Shown here in pieces: positions 1 through 6,947 of a stretch of DNA of 10,702 nt. The notes under the pieces are model-generated. The model had not been told where the DNA came from. It searched no databases and saw only the letters and a list, made by a program, of their open reading frames with translations. A program made the position numbers and the translations under genes. How positions within the stretch are numbered: the stretch's first letter is position 1; every line of letters begins with the position of its first letter. The stretch comes from Candidatus Adiutrix sp. (lineage in GTDB: Bacteria > Desulfobacterota > Desulfarculia > Adiutricales > Adiutricaceae): assembly GCA_031285975.1 (NCBI GenBank), contig JAITVE010000138.1:1-10702 (forward strand), read 5' to 3'.

Positions 1-183
1 GACAAGAATCTCGACCTGGTGGCGGCCAACCAGGCGGACGGATCCGGCGGGGCCTTCGGGGCTGAGGACAACCATTTGCACTTGGTCTTCAAAGACGGGA
101 GCGTGCGGGACATAAGCCCGCGCCCCAAATTCGCGGCGGCCTGGGCTTTGCTCGATGCCGTGGGCACTTTGGCACGAGAGTAG
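1..183 (+). CDS. coaBC: CoaBC C-terminal fragment (phosphopantothenate-cysteine ligase domain), 5' truncated
   Basis: The frame is open from the first base and ends at TAG 181-183, giving the last 60 residues of a larger protein. They read DKNLDLVAANQADG, then GAFGAEDNHLHLVFKDG, then a helix ending AWALLDAVGTLARE. This is the usual C-terminal end of the bifunctional Dfp/CoaBC protein: the 'K-x-x-D-hydrophobic-V-A-N' strand, the 'AFGxDxN' loop of the CTP-dependent ligase domain, a strand pair and a last helix. CoaBC acts in the cytoplasm, joining cysteine to 4'-phosphopantothenate and decarboxylating the product on the way to coenzyme A. The flavin-binding CoaC half would lie upstream of the window. 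It ends 48 bp before the radical SAM gene on the same strand, so read-through transcription is possible, but the functions are not obviously linked. The identification rests on the C-terminal motif only. Confidence 0.82.
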   Translation, partial: DKNLDLVAANQADGSGGAFGAEDNHLHLVFKDGSVRDISPRPKFAAAWALLDAVGTLARE

Positions 184-215
184 CATGGGTTGCATCATCG
201 CATATTCTCGGCTAC

Positions 216-224
216 GGAAGGTGG
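216..224 (+). promoter_or_regulatory. Shine-Dalgarno sequence that sets the radical SAM start
   Basis: GGAAGGTGG lies 7 nt upstream of the ATG at 232. An in-frame TTG at 190 would add 14 residues but has no comparable ribosome binding site and sits only 6 bp after the preceding stop codon. The ATG at 232 is therefore the preferred start. Confidence 0.7.
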
Positions 225-231
225 ATTTGCC

Positions 232-1272
232 ATGACCGTTGGACGGAAATACCCCCACGGTAGTGGGTTTCAATATACCGATTCCCGCCGCGTTTCCCGG
301 CTGATCTCGGACAGGGTCAATCCCCACGACATGCTGACCGCCGAAATCGGCCCGGCCTACGCCGAGTACCGCCGCCGCTGGGATTTGGCCCGCAGCTTCC
401 GGGTCATCCCGCCCTTTCCCCTGCATGTGGATTACGAAATGAAATTCCGCTGCAACCTGCGCTGCCCCATGTGCCTGATGAGTTTGGACGCGGAGGGCCG
501 GGCCGCCTACGGCCAGAGCGACAGGGAATTGAGCGCGGCCAAGGTGCTGGAACTGGCCGCCGAGGGCGCGGCTGAAGGCCAGCGGGCCATGGGTTTCGGC
601 GGCCTGTGGGAACCGCTTTTGGCCCCGGAACTGCCGGACATCGTGGCCGAAGCCCGCAGCCTGGGCCTGGTGGACGTGATGTTCAACACCAACGGTTTGC
701 TGCTCACGGAAAAAGTCGGGCGGGCGCTCATTGAAGCGGGCCTCACCCGGCTGATGATCAGCCTGGACGCGGACACCCCGGAAACCTATGCCCGGATGCG
801 GGTGGGCTCTGATTTCGAAACCGTGTCCGCCAACATCCGCAATTTCATGGCCCTCAGGCGGCGCATGGGCCGGGTGCTGCCCCTGGTGCGCCTGAGCTTC
901 TGCCGCACGGCCATTAACGAACAGGAACTGGAACCCTTTCTCGACCGCTGGCACGAGGTGGTGGACTTTTTTTCCATCCAAACCTATGGCCGCTACGCCG
1001 GGGCCGCGCCGCCCGATTTCCCCGCCAGCCGCCTCGTCCCGCCCCCGCCGGGCCGCTGCGCCCAGCCCCACAAGCGTTTGCTGGTGCGCCACACCGGCGA
1101 AGTCATGCCCTGCTGCGACGCTTCCGGCGTTTCGCTGATTGTGGGCGACGTCCACCAAAACAGCCTGGCCGAAATCTGGCGGGGCGAAAAGCTGGCCGCC
1201 CTGCGGGAAACCTTTGCCCCGCATAGCCTTAAATTATGTGAAACCTGCCTCGCCTGCCAGAGCAAATTCTAA
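232..1272 (+). CDS. radical SAM/SPASM domain protein, substrate unknown
   Basis: A 346-residue iron-sulfur enzyme when started at ATG 232. The radical SAM core carries the canonical CxxxCxxC motif at C74, C78 and C81 (KFRCNLRCPMC), which holds the [4Fe-4S] cluster that cleaves S-adenosylmethionine. It is followed by a GFGGLWEPLL segment at 121-130 (the 'GGE/EPLL' strand), FNTNGLLLT at 151-159, and LMISLDADTPETY at 174-186. The C-terminal part resembles a SPASM auxiliary-cluster domain: C276, the strand 'GEVMPCC' (C294, C295), the 'GDVHQNSLAEIWRGEK' segment typical of SPASM proteins, and C336, C339 and C342 near the end. SPASM proteins modify peptides or act on sugars and cofactors; the substrate here cannot be told from sequence. 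No small precursor peptide gene is visible nearby. The HyuA-type gene begins 10 bp later and its ribosome binding site overlaps this stop codon, so the two are co-transcribed. Confidence 0.9.
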   Translation: MTVGRKYPHGSGFQYTDSRRVSRLISDRVNPHDMLTAEIGPAYAEYRRRWDLARSFRVIPPFPLHVDYEMKFRCNLRCPMCLMSLDAEGRAAYGQSDRELSAAKVLELAAEGAAEGQRAMGFGGLWEPLLAPELPDIVAEARSLGLVDVMFNTNGLLLTEKVGRALIEAGLTRLMISLDADTPETYARMRVGSDFETVSANIRNFMALRRRMGRVLPLVRLSFCRTAINEQELEPFLDRWHEVVDFFSIQTYGRYAGAAPPDFPASRLVPPPPGRCAQPHKRLLVRHTGEVMPCCDASGVSLIVGDVHQNSLAEIWRGEKLAALRETFAPHSLKLCETCLACQSKF

Positions 1273-1282
1273 GGTCTCTCCC

Positions 1283-3310
1283 ATGGAAAACAATCTCATT
1301 TTAGGCATCGACACCGGCGGAACCCACACCGACGCGGTGGTTTTCAACCCCGCCAGCCGCACGGTGGCGGCCTCGGCCAAAGCGGAAACCACGCACCACG
1401 ATCTCGCCCTGGGCATTGCCGAAGCCCTGCGCCGCCTGGCCGAAATGGAATGGGCCGGGGGGCTGGGAGCTATCAGCCGCATCCACCTCTCCACCACCCT
1501 GGCCACCAACGCCATCGCCGAAAATTTGGGCCGCCGGGTGGGCTTGATTTTAATGGGTTACGACGCGGATCAGGCCGAGGTGCGCACTCTGGCGGCCGGG
1601 CTGCCGCAGGTGAGCACGGTGTTTATCGGCGGTCGGCACAATTTTTACGGCCAGGAAGAAGAGCCCCTGGACGAGGCCGCCCTGCGCGAAGCCGTGAGCC
1701 GCCTGGAGGGCCGCGTCTCGGGCTGGGCGGTGAGCGGCTTTTTCAGCGTGAAAAACCCCGGCCACGAGCTGGCGGCGGCAAACATCATAAAATCTTTGTC
1801 AGGCAAGCCCGTGACCCTGGGGCGCGACCTCACCGGGCGGCTGGACGCTATCCGCCGCGCGGCCACCGCCGCCCTGAACGCCGGGCTGGTGCCCATCATC
1901 GCCCGCCTTTTGGACGCGGTGAAACTGGCCACCGGGCAGGTGGGGCTCACGGCCCAGCTCATGGTGGTCAAGGGCGACGGCAGCTTGGTGAGCGAGGACT
2001 GGGCCAGGCAGAAGCCCATCGAGACCGTGGTCTCCGGCCCGGCGGCGGGGCTGGTGGGGGCCCGGGCCTTGACGCGGGGCTTCCTCTCCCCCGGCGAAAA
2101 GGACTTGTGGGTGCTGGACGTGGGCGGCACCACCAGCGACCTGGCCCTGGTGAAGGGCGGCCTCCCGGCGGTGAACCCCAACGGGGCCCGCGTCGGCAAC
2201 TGGGACACCATGACCATGGCCGTGGAGACCCGCACCCGGGGCCTCGGCGGCGACAGTTTTGTGGAAATCGACAGCCGGGGCAACATCACCCTCGGCCCCC
2301 GCCGGGTGCTGCCCCTCTGCCGCCTGGCCCACAAATGGCCGCATACCCTGGAAACATTGCGTTCGCAAAAACAGTTCGGCGCGCCGTCTTCCGTAGCCGG
2401 GCTGTTCCTGTTGCCGGGCCTCCCGCCCGAGCCGGGGCTTGGCGCGGACGAAGCGGCGGTGCTCGAAGCTTTACAGCGCGAAACGCCCTTTTCCGTGGCC
2501 AAATACAGCGAGGAAGCCTTTGCGGGCCAGCACCATTTCCTGGGCATAAAAAGCCTGGAGCACCCCTCGGTCATGATTTCGGCCTTCACCCCCACGGACG
2601 CCATGGCCATCCTGGGCATGTACAACCACGGCTGCCGGGAAGCCGCCGAACTGGGGGCCGCCCTCCTGGGCCGGGCCCCGCGCTGGTCGGCGGAAGAACT
2701 GGCCCGCCGGGTGCTGGACGAGTTTGGCCGGGCCATGACGCAAGAGATTGTCAGCTATGGCTTCGAGCGCGACGGCGTGGAGTTCCGCCCTGCGGATTTC
2801 AGCGAAAACGGCGTCTTCGGCGCGGCCCTGGGCCGCCGCCCCCAGGGGCACATTGAAATGAACTTCCAGGCCCGCGAAACCGTGGTGCTCCTGGGCGCTC
2901 CCGCCGGGGTGCTGGCCCCCTTTTTGGGCCAAAACCTCAAAGCCCGCGTGCTGGTGCCGCCGGTGTACGACGTGGCCAGCGCGGTGGGGGCGGCGGCCTC
3001 CCCCGTGCATTTGACCCGCCAGGTGGAGATTCACACCCTGCCCTATTTCACCGGCTACCGTCTCTTCCTGCCCGACCGGGTGCGGGACGGCGAAACCGTG
3101 GAAGAACTGGCGGCCGAGGCGGAAACGTATATGGGCGAACACATGCGGGCCTTGGCCGAACTGGCCGGGGCGGGCCGGAGCGCCATTTCGGTGGCCAGAA
3201 CGGATCGCCGGGTGACGATGAACGACGGCTCCAAGCTCGACCTGGGGGCCACTTTGACTTTTACCGCAGGTTCTGCCGAAGCCGCGCCGGAGCGCACGAA
3301 TGGACACTGA
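1283..3310 (+). CDS. hydantoinase/oxoprolinase family ATPase, HyuA-type
   Basis: A 675-residue protein of the HyuA/oxoprolinase family, which uses ATP to activate cyclic amides (hydantoins, 5-oxoproline) or, in relatives, ketones for carboxylation. The N-terminal Hydant_A_N domain opens with the phosphate-binding loop GIDTGGTHTDAVV (8-20) and has STTLATNAIAEN (70-81). The Hydantoinase_A domain contains VVSGPAAGLVGA (249-260), a second phosphate loop LDVGGTTSDLALV (278-290), and RTRGLGGDSF (317-326). The length matches stand-alone HyuA subunits. ATG 1283 is chosen because AAGG overlaps the preceding TAA stop 8 nt upstream; the frame is open farther upstream, but only inside the radical SAM gene. 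The usual partner, HyuB, is not in the window, so the true reaction is unknown. The last codons overlap the next gene by 11 bp (ATGGACACTGA). The family call is secure; the substrate is not. Confidence 0.87.
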   Translation: MENNLILGIDTGGTHTDAVVFNPASRTVAASAKAETTHHDLALGIAEALRRLAEMEWAGGLGAISRIHLSTTLATNAIAENLGRRVGLILMGYDADQAEVRTLAAGLPQVSTVFIGGRHNFYGQEEEPLDEAALREAVSRLEGRVSGWAVSGFFSVKNPGHELAAANIIKSLSGKPVTLGRDLTGRLDAIRRAATAALNAGLVPIIARLLDAVKLATGQVGLTAQLMVVKGDGSLVSEDWARQKPIETVVSGPAAGLVGARALTRGFLSPGEKDLWVLDVGGTTSDLALVKGGLPAVNPNGARVGNWDTMTMAVETRTRGLGGDSFVEIDSRGNITLGPRRVLPLCRLAHKWPHTLETLRSQKQFGAPSSVAGLFLLPGLPPEPGLGADEAAVLEALQRETPFSVAKYSEEAFAGQHHFLGIKSLEHPSVMISAFTPTDAMAILGMYNHGCREAAELGAALLGRAPRWSAEELARRVLDEFGRAMTQEIVSYGFERDGVEFRPADFSENGVFGAALGRRPQGHIEMNFQARETVVLLGAPAGVLAPFLGQNLKARVLVPPVYDVASAVGAAASPVHLTRQVEIHTLPYFTGYRLFLPDRVRDGETVEELAAEAETYMGEHMRALAELAGAGRSAISVARTDRRVTMNDGSKLDLGATLTFTAGSAEAAPERTNGH

Positions 3311-4778
3311 TCTCATGGACGCACAGTTTAAAGAAGCCGAACGCCTTTTCGGCCAAGGGAAAATTGAGGAAGCCGAGGCCATTCTGGCCCCGCTTCTGGA
3401 CTCGGAAGAGGCCCAAGCCAAAGCCGCCAACTACCTGGGCATCATCCGCCAGAGCCAGGGCCGGGCCGACGAGGCCGGGGCCCTGTTCGAGCGTGCCCTG
3501 GAAGCCGCGCCGGACGACCGGGAAATTCGCGGCAACCTGGCCTTCAACCTCATCGGGCGGGGCCAGTGGGCCGAGGCCAAAGAGCAGCTTCAAAAGCTCC
3601 TGGCCGCCAACCAGAACGACGCCAAGCTGTGGACGCTCCTGGCCAAGGCCGAGCAGGGCCTGGGCAACCTGGCGGCGGCTATAGAGTTTCTCGATAAAAC
3701 CCTCCTCATCAACCCCGACCAGCCGGAATTGCGGGAAGCCCGCGACAAGCTGGCCGGAAGCGCCGGGAGCCCGGCCCGGAGCGGAAACGGCGCAAAACCG
3801 TCCGTGCTCATGTGCTGCCAGAAATCCCTGGAAACGTTTGCCCTGGGCCTCTGCGACGCGCTGGAAAAGCAAGCCTTCGTCAAGCGGGTGGTGGCCGATA
3901 ATCTCGGCGCCTTCCAGTGGCCCATCCAGTCGGCGGAAAACGTGTGGCTGGAATGGGGCTCGGAGCTGGCCATTGCCGCCACCAAAGAGCCTGGCTTGCT
4001 CGCCGACAAAAAAAAGGTCATCCTGCGGCTCCACAGCTTTGAAATCCTGGGCCCCCAGGCTGGGGACGTCAATTACGAGTTCGTCACGGACGTGGTTTTC
4101 GTCAGCCACTATATGCGGCAGCTTTTCAACCGCCGCTTTCCGGGCCGCTTGCGCGGGCAGCGGGTGCACGTCATCCACAACGGCATTGACTTGGCGCGCT
4201 TTCCCTTTATCCCCAATAAGGGACGGCAGAAAATCGCCTTTGTGGGCAAGATGGACGCGAAAAAAGACCCCATGCTCATGCTCCACGCCTTCACCTTCCT
4301 GAAGCATCGCCACCCGGAACTGGAACTCCACGCCGCCGGAGCGCCGGACAATAACCGCTATTACATGGCCATGCCCGACTTTCTGGCCAAAAACGGCCTG
4401 GAGCAGGAGACGGCCCACTTTTACGGCCACGTCAAGGATATTCCGGGCTGGCTGGCTGACAAAGATTTCATCCTCTGCACCAGCCCCTTCGAGGCCCAGG
4501 GCGTGGGCCTTCTGGAAGCCATGCACCGGGGACTGCGTCCCCTGATCTACAGCTTCCCCGGCGCGGAAGAACTGTACCCGGCTTCCTTCCTCTGGCGCAA
4601 TTTCGACGAGTTGGAGGCCCTGGTCACCGGCGGGCCGGAGCCCGAGGAGGCGCGCCGCTTTGTGGCCGAAAAATACTCCATGACCCGCCAGGCCGACAGT
4701 TTTCTCAAACTCCTCACCACTGACGAAGAGGTGGTGGAAGAACGCCCGGCCTTGCCGGAAGCGGGCCATGCCGACTGA
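3300..4778 (+). CDS. TPR repeat-glycosyltransferase (GT4-like) fusion protein
   Basis: A 492-residue two-part protein. Residues about 6-152 are helical TPR-like repeats with the pattern 'A..yLG.i....G..deA..lfe.Al...P.d' (e.g. 44-72) and 'N-P-D-x-P-E' at 138-143. A short Ala/Gly/Ser linker (152-166) leads to a GT-B type glycosyltransferase domain: VHVIHNGIDLARF (289-301), IAFVGKMDAKKDP (312-324), HFYGHVKDIPGWLADKDF (373-390), and the EX7E motif E398/E406 in SPFEAQGVGLLEAM, which contacts the nucleotide-sugar donor in GT4-like enzymes. No signal peptide or membrane segment is seen, so it is probably cytoplasmic. The ATG at 3300 has GGAG 7 nt upstream; an ATG at 3315 is an alternative that would end the overlap with the HyuA gene. 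The stop overlaps the next start by 11 bp (ATGCCGACTGA). Donor and acceptor sugars are unknown. Confidence 0.82.
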   Translation: MDTDLMDAQFKEAERLFGQGKIEEAEAILAPLLDSEEAQAKAANYLGIIRQSQGRADEAGALFERALEAAPDDREIRGNLAFNLIGRGQWAEAKEQLQKLLAANQNDAKLWTLLAKAEQGLGNLAAAIEFLDKTLLINPDQPELREARDKLAGSAGSPARSGNGAKPSVLMCCQKSLETFALGLCDALEKQAFVKRVVADNLGAFQWPIQSAENVWLEWGSELAIAATKEPGLLADKKKVILRLHSFEILGPQAGDVNYEFVTDVVFVSHYMRQLFNRRFPGRLRGQRVHVIHNGIDLARFPFIPNKGRQKIAFVGKMDAKKDPMLMLHAFTFLKHRHPELELHAAGAPDNNRYYMAMPDFLAKNGLEQETAHFYGHVKDIPGWLADKDFILCTSPFEAQGVGLLEAMHRGLRPLIYSFPGAEELYPASFLWRNFDELEALVTGGPEPEEARRFVAEKYSMTRQADSFLKLLTTDEEVVEERPALPEAGHAD

Positions 4779-6753
4779 CCGGCCCGCCGCCGCTCCTATC
4801 TATCCTCTGGCCGCGTTAGTCGGCCAGCGGGAGATGGTGGGGGCCCTGCTTTTGCTGGCCGTTGACCCCAGCCTGGGGGGCCTTTTGCTGGTGGGGGAAA
4901 AGGGCACGGCCAAATCCACAGCCGCCCGCGCCCTGGCCGAAATACTGCCCATCTTCGCGGCGGTGGCGGGCTGCCCCTACCACTGCCCGGCTGAGGAACC
5001 GGCCCTCTTCTGCCCGGACTGTGCCCGCCGCGCCGCCGGGGGTGCGTTGCTAGCGGCAGAGAAAAAAGTTTCGCCTTTTCGCACTTTGCCGCTGGGGGTC
5101 ACTGAAGACCGCCTTTTGGGCGGGCTGGACTGGGCGGGCACCCTCAAAACCGGCCGCCCGCTGATGAAACCGGGCCTGTTGGGCGAGGCCAACGGCGGGC
5201 TTTTGTACATCGACGAAGTGAATTTGCTGGAAACCTCCCTGGCCCATTTGCTCTTGGACGCGGCCGCCGCCGGGAGCGTGACCCTGGAGCGGGAAGGGCT
5301 TTCGGCCAGCTACCCGGCGCGGGTGGCGCTTTTGGCCACCATGAACCCCGAGGAGGGGCGGCTGGGGCCGCAGCTGGGCGACCGCTTCGCCCTCTCGGTG
5401 ACCTTGACCGGCGAGGCCGACCCCAAGCTGCGGGCCGAAGTGGTGCGCCGCCGCCTGGCTTTCGAGGCCGACCCCATCGGCTTTCGGCAACAGTATGCCC
5501 CGGCCACCGAAGAACTGGCCCGGTCAATTCGGGAAGCCCGCGCCCGCCTGGCGCGGGTGGAGTTCAGCGTTGAAGCCCGGATGCTCATCGCCCGCCTGGC
5601 CGCCGCCGACCGCCTGGCCGGGCACCGGGGCGACCTGGCCCTGGCCAAGGCCGCCCGCGCCCAGGCCGCGCTGGCCGGGCTGGCCACCGTCACGCCCCGC
5701 CAGGTGCTGGACATTGCCGGGCTGGTGCTGGCCGCCCGCCGCCGCCCGGCCCAGCCCCAAGACTCGCTGCGCGTGAAAGTGGAGCGGGTGGAAAAGGCCG
5801 AGGCGCAACAGCGGTTATTCGAATCAATTTTCGTGCCCGACGCGCCGGAAGTTCCGCCGGAATATAAGGACGGCGCGGAAGACGGTTCCGAAGATTTTGT
5901 CTCACAAGTCTTTAAGACCGGGGAGAGCTTCCGCGCCGTCACGCCGCAGACCCGCAAAGAAGTGGGCGTGCGGGGCCGCAGCGGGCGGCGGGCCAGCCGG
6001 GAAACCAGCGAGGCCGTGGGCCGCTCCTACCGCACCACGGCCCGCCGCCTGGGCCGGCCCCTGTCCCTGGCCGCCACCTTGCGGGCCGCCGCGCCCTATC
6101 AGTTGAGCCGCCAAAGCTCTGAAAGCGGCGGCGACCGGCCCCTCATCCTCAAAGCCGCCGACCTGCGGGAAAAGGTGTACCGCCGGAAAACCGGGCGGCT
6201 GGTGGTTTTCGTGGTGGATTCCTCGGGCTCCATCGGCACCCTCTACCGCATGGAAGAGGCCAAAGCCGCCGCCCTGGCCCTCTTGTCCGAAGCGTATCAA
6301 AAGCGGGACAGGGTGGCCCTCATCGCCTTTTACGGCCGCAAGGCGGAGATGCTGCTGCCCCCCACCAACAGCCCCGACCTGGCGGCGCGGCTGCTGGCGG
6401 AATTGCCCTCCGGCGGCAAAACCCCGCTGGCGGCGGCCCTTTTGATGACCCGCCAGCTTTTGACCGTGGAGCAGGCCAAAGACCCGGGGCTCACCCCCTA
6501 CGTCATCCTCATGACCGACGGGCGGCCCAACATCCCCCTGGCCGGGGGGGCCAACCCCTGGACAGAAGCCCTGACTCTGGCCGGGCTGATGGCCGAAGAC
6601 CCGCGCCTCCGCTTCCTCTTGATCGACACAGACCGGGGCGCGTACAACGACTACAAGCTCACCCGCGACCTGGCCGCCCGCCTCCGCGCCCCCCGCATCA
6701 ATTTGGAAGAACTGCGCGAAGGCCGTTTGGAAGCCTGGCTGGAAAGCCAATAA
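4768..6753 (+). CDS. ChlI/ChlD-type AAA+ ATPase-VWA fusion (magnesium/cobalt chelatase-like)
   Basis: A 661-residue fusion of the two ATPase subunits normally found as BchI/ChlI and BchD/ChlD. The AAA+ domain has Walker A GEKGTAKST (43-51), Walker B LLYIDEVN (145-152, D149/E150), and the ALLATMNPEEGRLGPQLGDRFALSV segment (187-211) typical of Mg-chelatase ATPases. Four cysteines in CPYHC (C69, C73) and CPDC (C82, C85) could form a small metal site. An acidic/basic linker (about 365-430) leads to a VWA domain with a complete MIDAS: DSSGS at 484-488, T552 in GGKTPL and D584 in MTDGRPN. In the known systems such ATPases drive metal insertion into a tetrapyrrole by a large subunit (BchH, ChlH or CobN). 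That subunit is not in the window, so the metal and ring cannot be assigned. Its start lies inside the glycosyltransferase stop region, which implies translational coupling. The frame continues to TAA 6751-6753. Confidence 0.86.
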   Translation: MPTDRPAAAPIYPLAALVGQREMVGALLLLAVDPSLGGLLLVGEKGTAKSTAARALAEILPIFAAVAGCPYHCPAEEPALFCPDCARRAAGGALLAAEKKVSPFRTLPLGVTEDRLLGGLDWAGTLKTGRPLMKPGLLGEANGGLLYIDEVNLLETSLAHLLLDAAAAGSVTLEREGLSASYPARVALLATMNPEEGRLGPQLGDRFALSVTLTGEADPKLRAEVVRRRLAFEADPIGFRQQYAPATEELARSIREARARLARVEFSVEARMLIARLAAADRLAGHRGDLALAKAARAQAALAGLATVTPRQVLDIAGLVLAARRRPAQPQDSLRVKVERVEKAEAQQRLFESIFVPDAPEVPPEYKDGAEDGSEDFVSQVFKTGESFRAVTPQTRKEVGVRGRSGRRASRETSEAVGRSYRTTARRLGRPLSLAATLRAAAPYQLSRQSSESGGDRPLILKAADLREKVYRRKTGRLVVFVVDSSGSIGTLYRMEEAKAAALALLSEAYQKRDRVALIAFYGRKAEMLLPPTNSPDLAARLLAELPSGGKTPLAAALLMTRQLLTVEQAKDPGLTPYVILMTDGRPNIPLAGGANPWTEALTLAGLMAEDPRLRFLLIDTDRGAYNDYKLTRDLAARLRAPRINLEELREGRLEAWLESQ

Positions 6754-6780
6754 TGGGTACAAAGGTTTACCCTCTACCTA

Positions 6781-6881
6781 CCGTCATTCCGGCGAAAGCT
6801 GGAATCCATTGCCAGTGAAGCTTTTTGTCGGCTCATCACTGCTGCTCTGGAAATGGGCCCCGGCTTTCGCCGGGGCGACGG
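6781..6881. repeat. REP-like dispersed inverted repeat
   Basis: The left arm begins CCGTCATTCCGGCGAAAGCTGG at about 6781, and the right arm (about 6852-6881) ends GGCTTTCGCCGGGGCGACGG. The right arm is an imperfect reverse complement of the left, with a spacer of about 40 nt. Read on the minus strand, the left arm encodes MDSSFRRNDG, a close match to the 'DSRFRGNDG' peptide that this widespread proteobacterial repeat gives when mistranslated. It sits between the chelatase gene stop and the permease ribosome binding site and could also act as a transcript-end hairpin. The rest of the 194-bp gap contains no gene that I can support. Confidence 0.6.
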
Positions 6882-6937
6882 GGGCGAGGGGGACGGTTGA
6901 AGCGATAGTACTAATTGAGGTCGCCCAGGAACCTCAC

Positions 6938-6944
6938 GGGAGGA
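6938..6944 (+). promoter_or_regulatory. Strong Shine-Dalgarno sequence for the NCS2 permease
   Basis: GGGAGGA is located 3-4 nt before the ATG at 6948. It supports that ATG over an upstream in-frame TTG at 6915, which would add 11 residues unlike any transporter N-terminus. Confidence 0.7.
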
Positions 6945-6947
6945 CGT

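Noticed and set aside
190..231. TTG start at 190 for the radical SAM gene
   Set aside because: The ATG at 232 has a GGAAGGTGG site 7 nt upstream; the extra 14 residues have no support.
1645..2736. A 363-codon minus-strand open frame, and a 468-codon + strand frame at 1450-2856, across the HyuA gene
   Set aside because: Both are rich in Arg, Pro, Gly or Ser with no domain features, whereas the HyuA frame has both phosphate loops.
3261..4769. A 502-codon open frame on the minus strand opposite the glycosyltransferase gene
   Set aside because: It is a by-product of GC-rich codon use in the sense gene; its translation is low-complexity, matches no family I recognise, and the + strand product has clear TPR and EX7E motifs.
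6891..6925. Promoter for the permease (TTGAAG with AT-rich sequence after it)
   Set aside because: The only AT-rich -10 candidate is about 10 bp from the -35 candidate, too close for a sigma-70 promoter.
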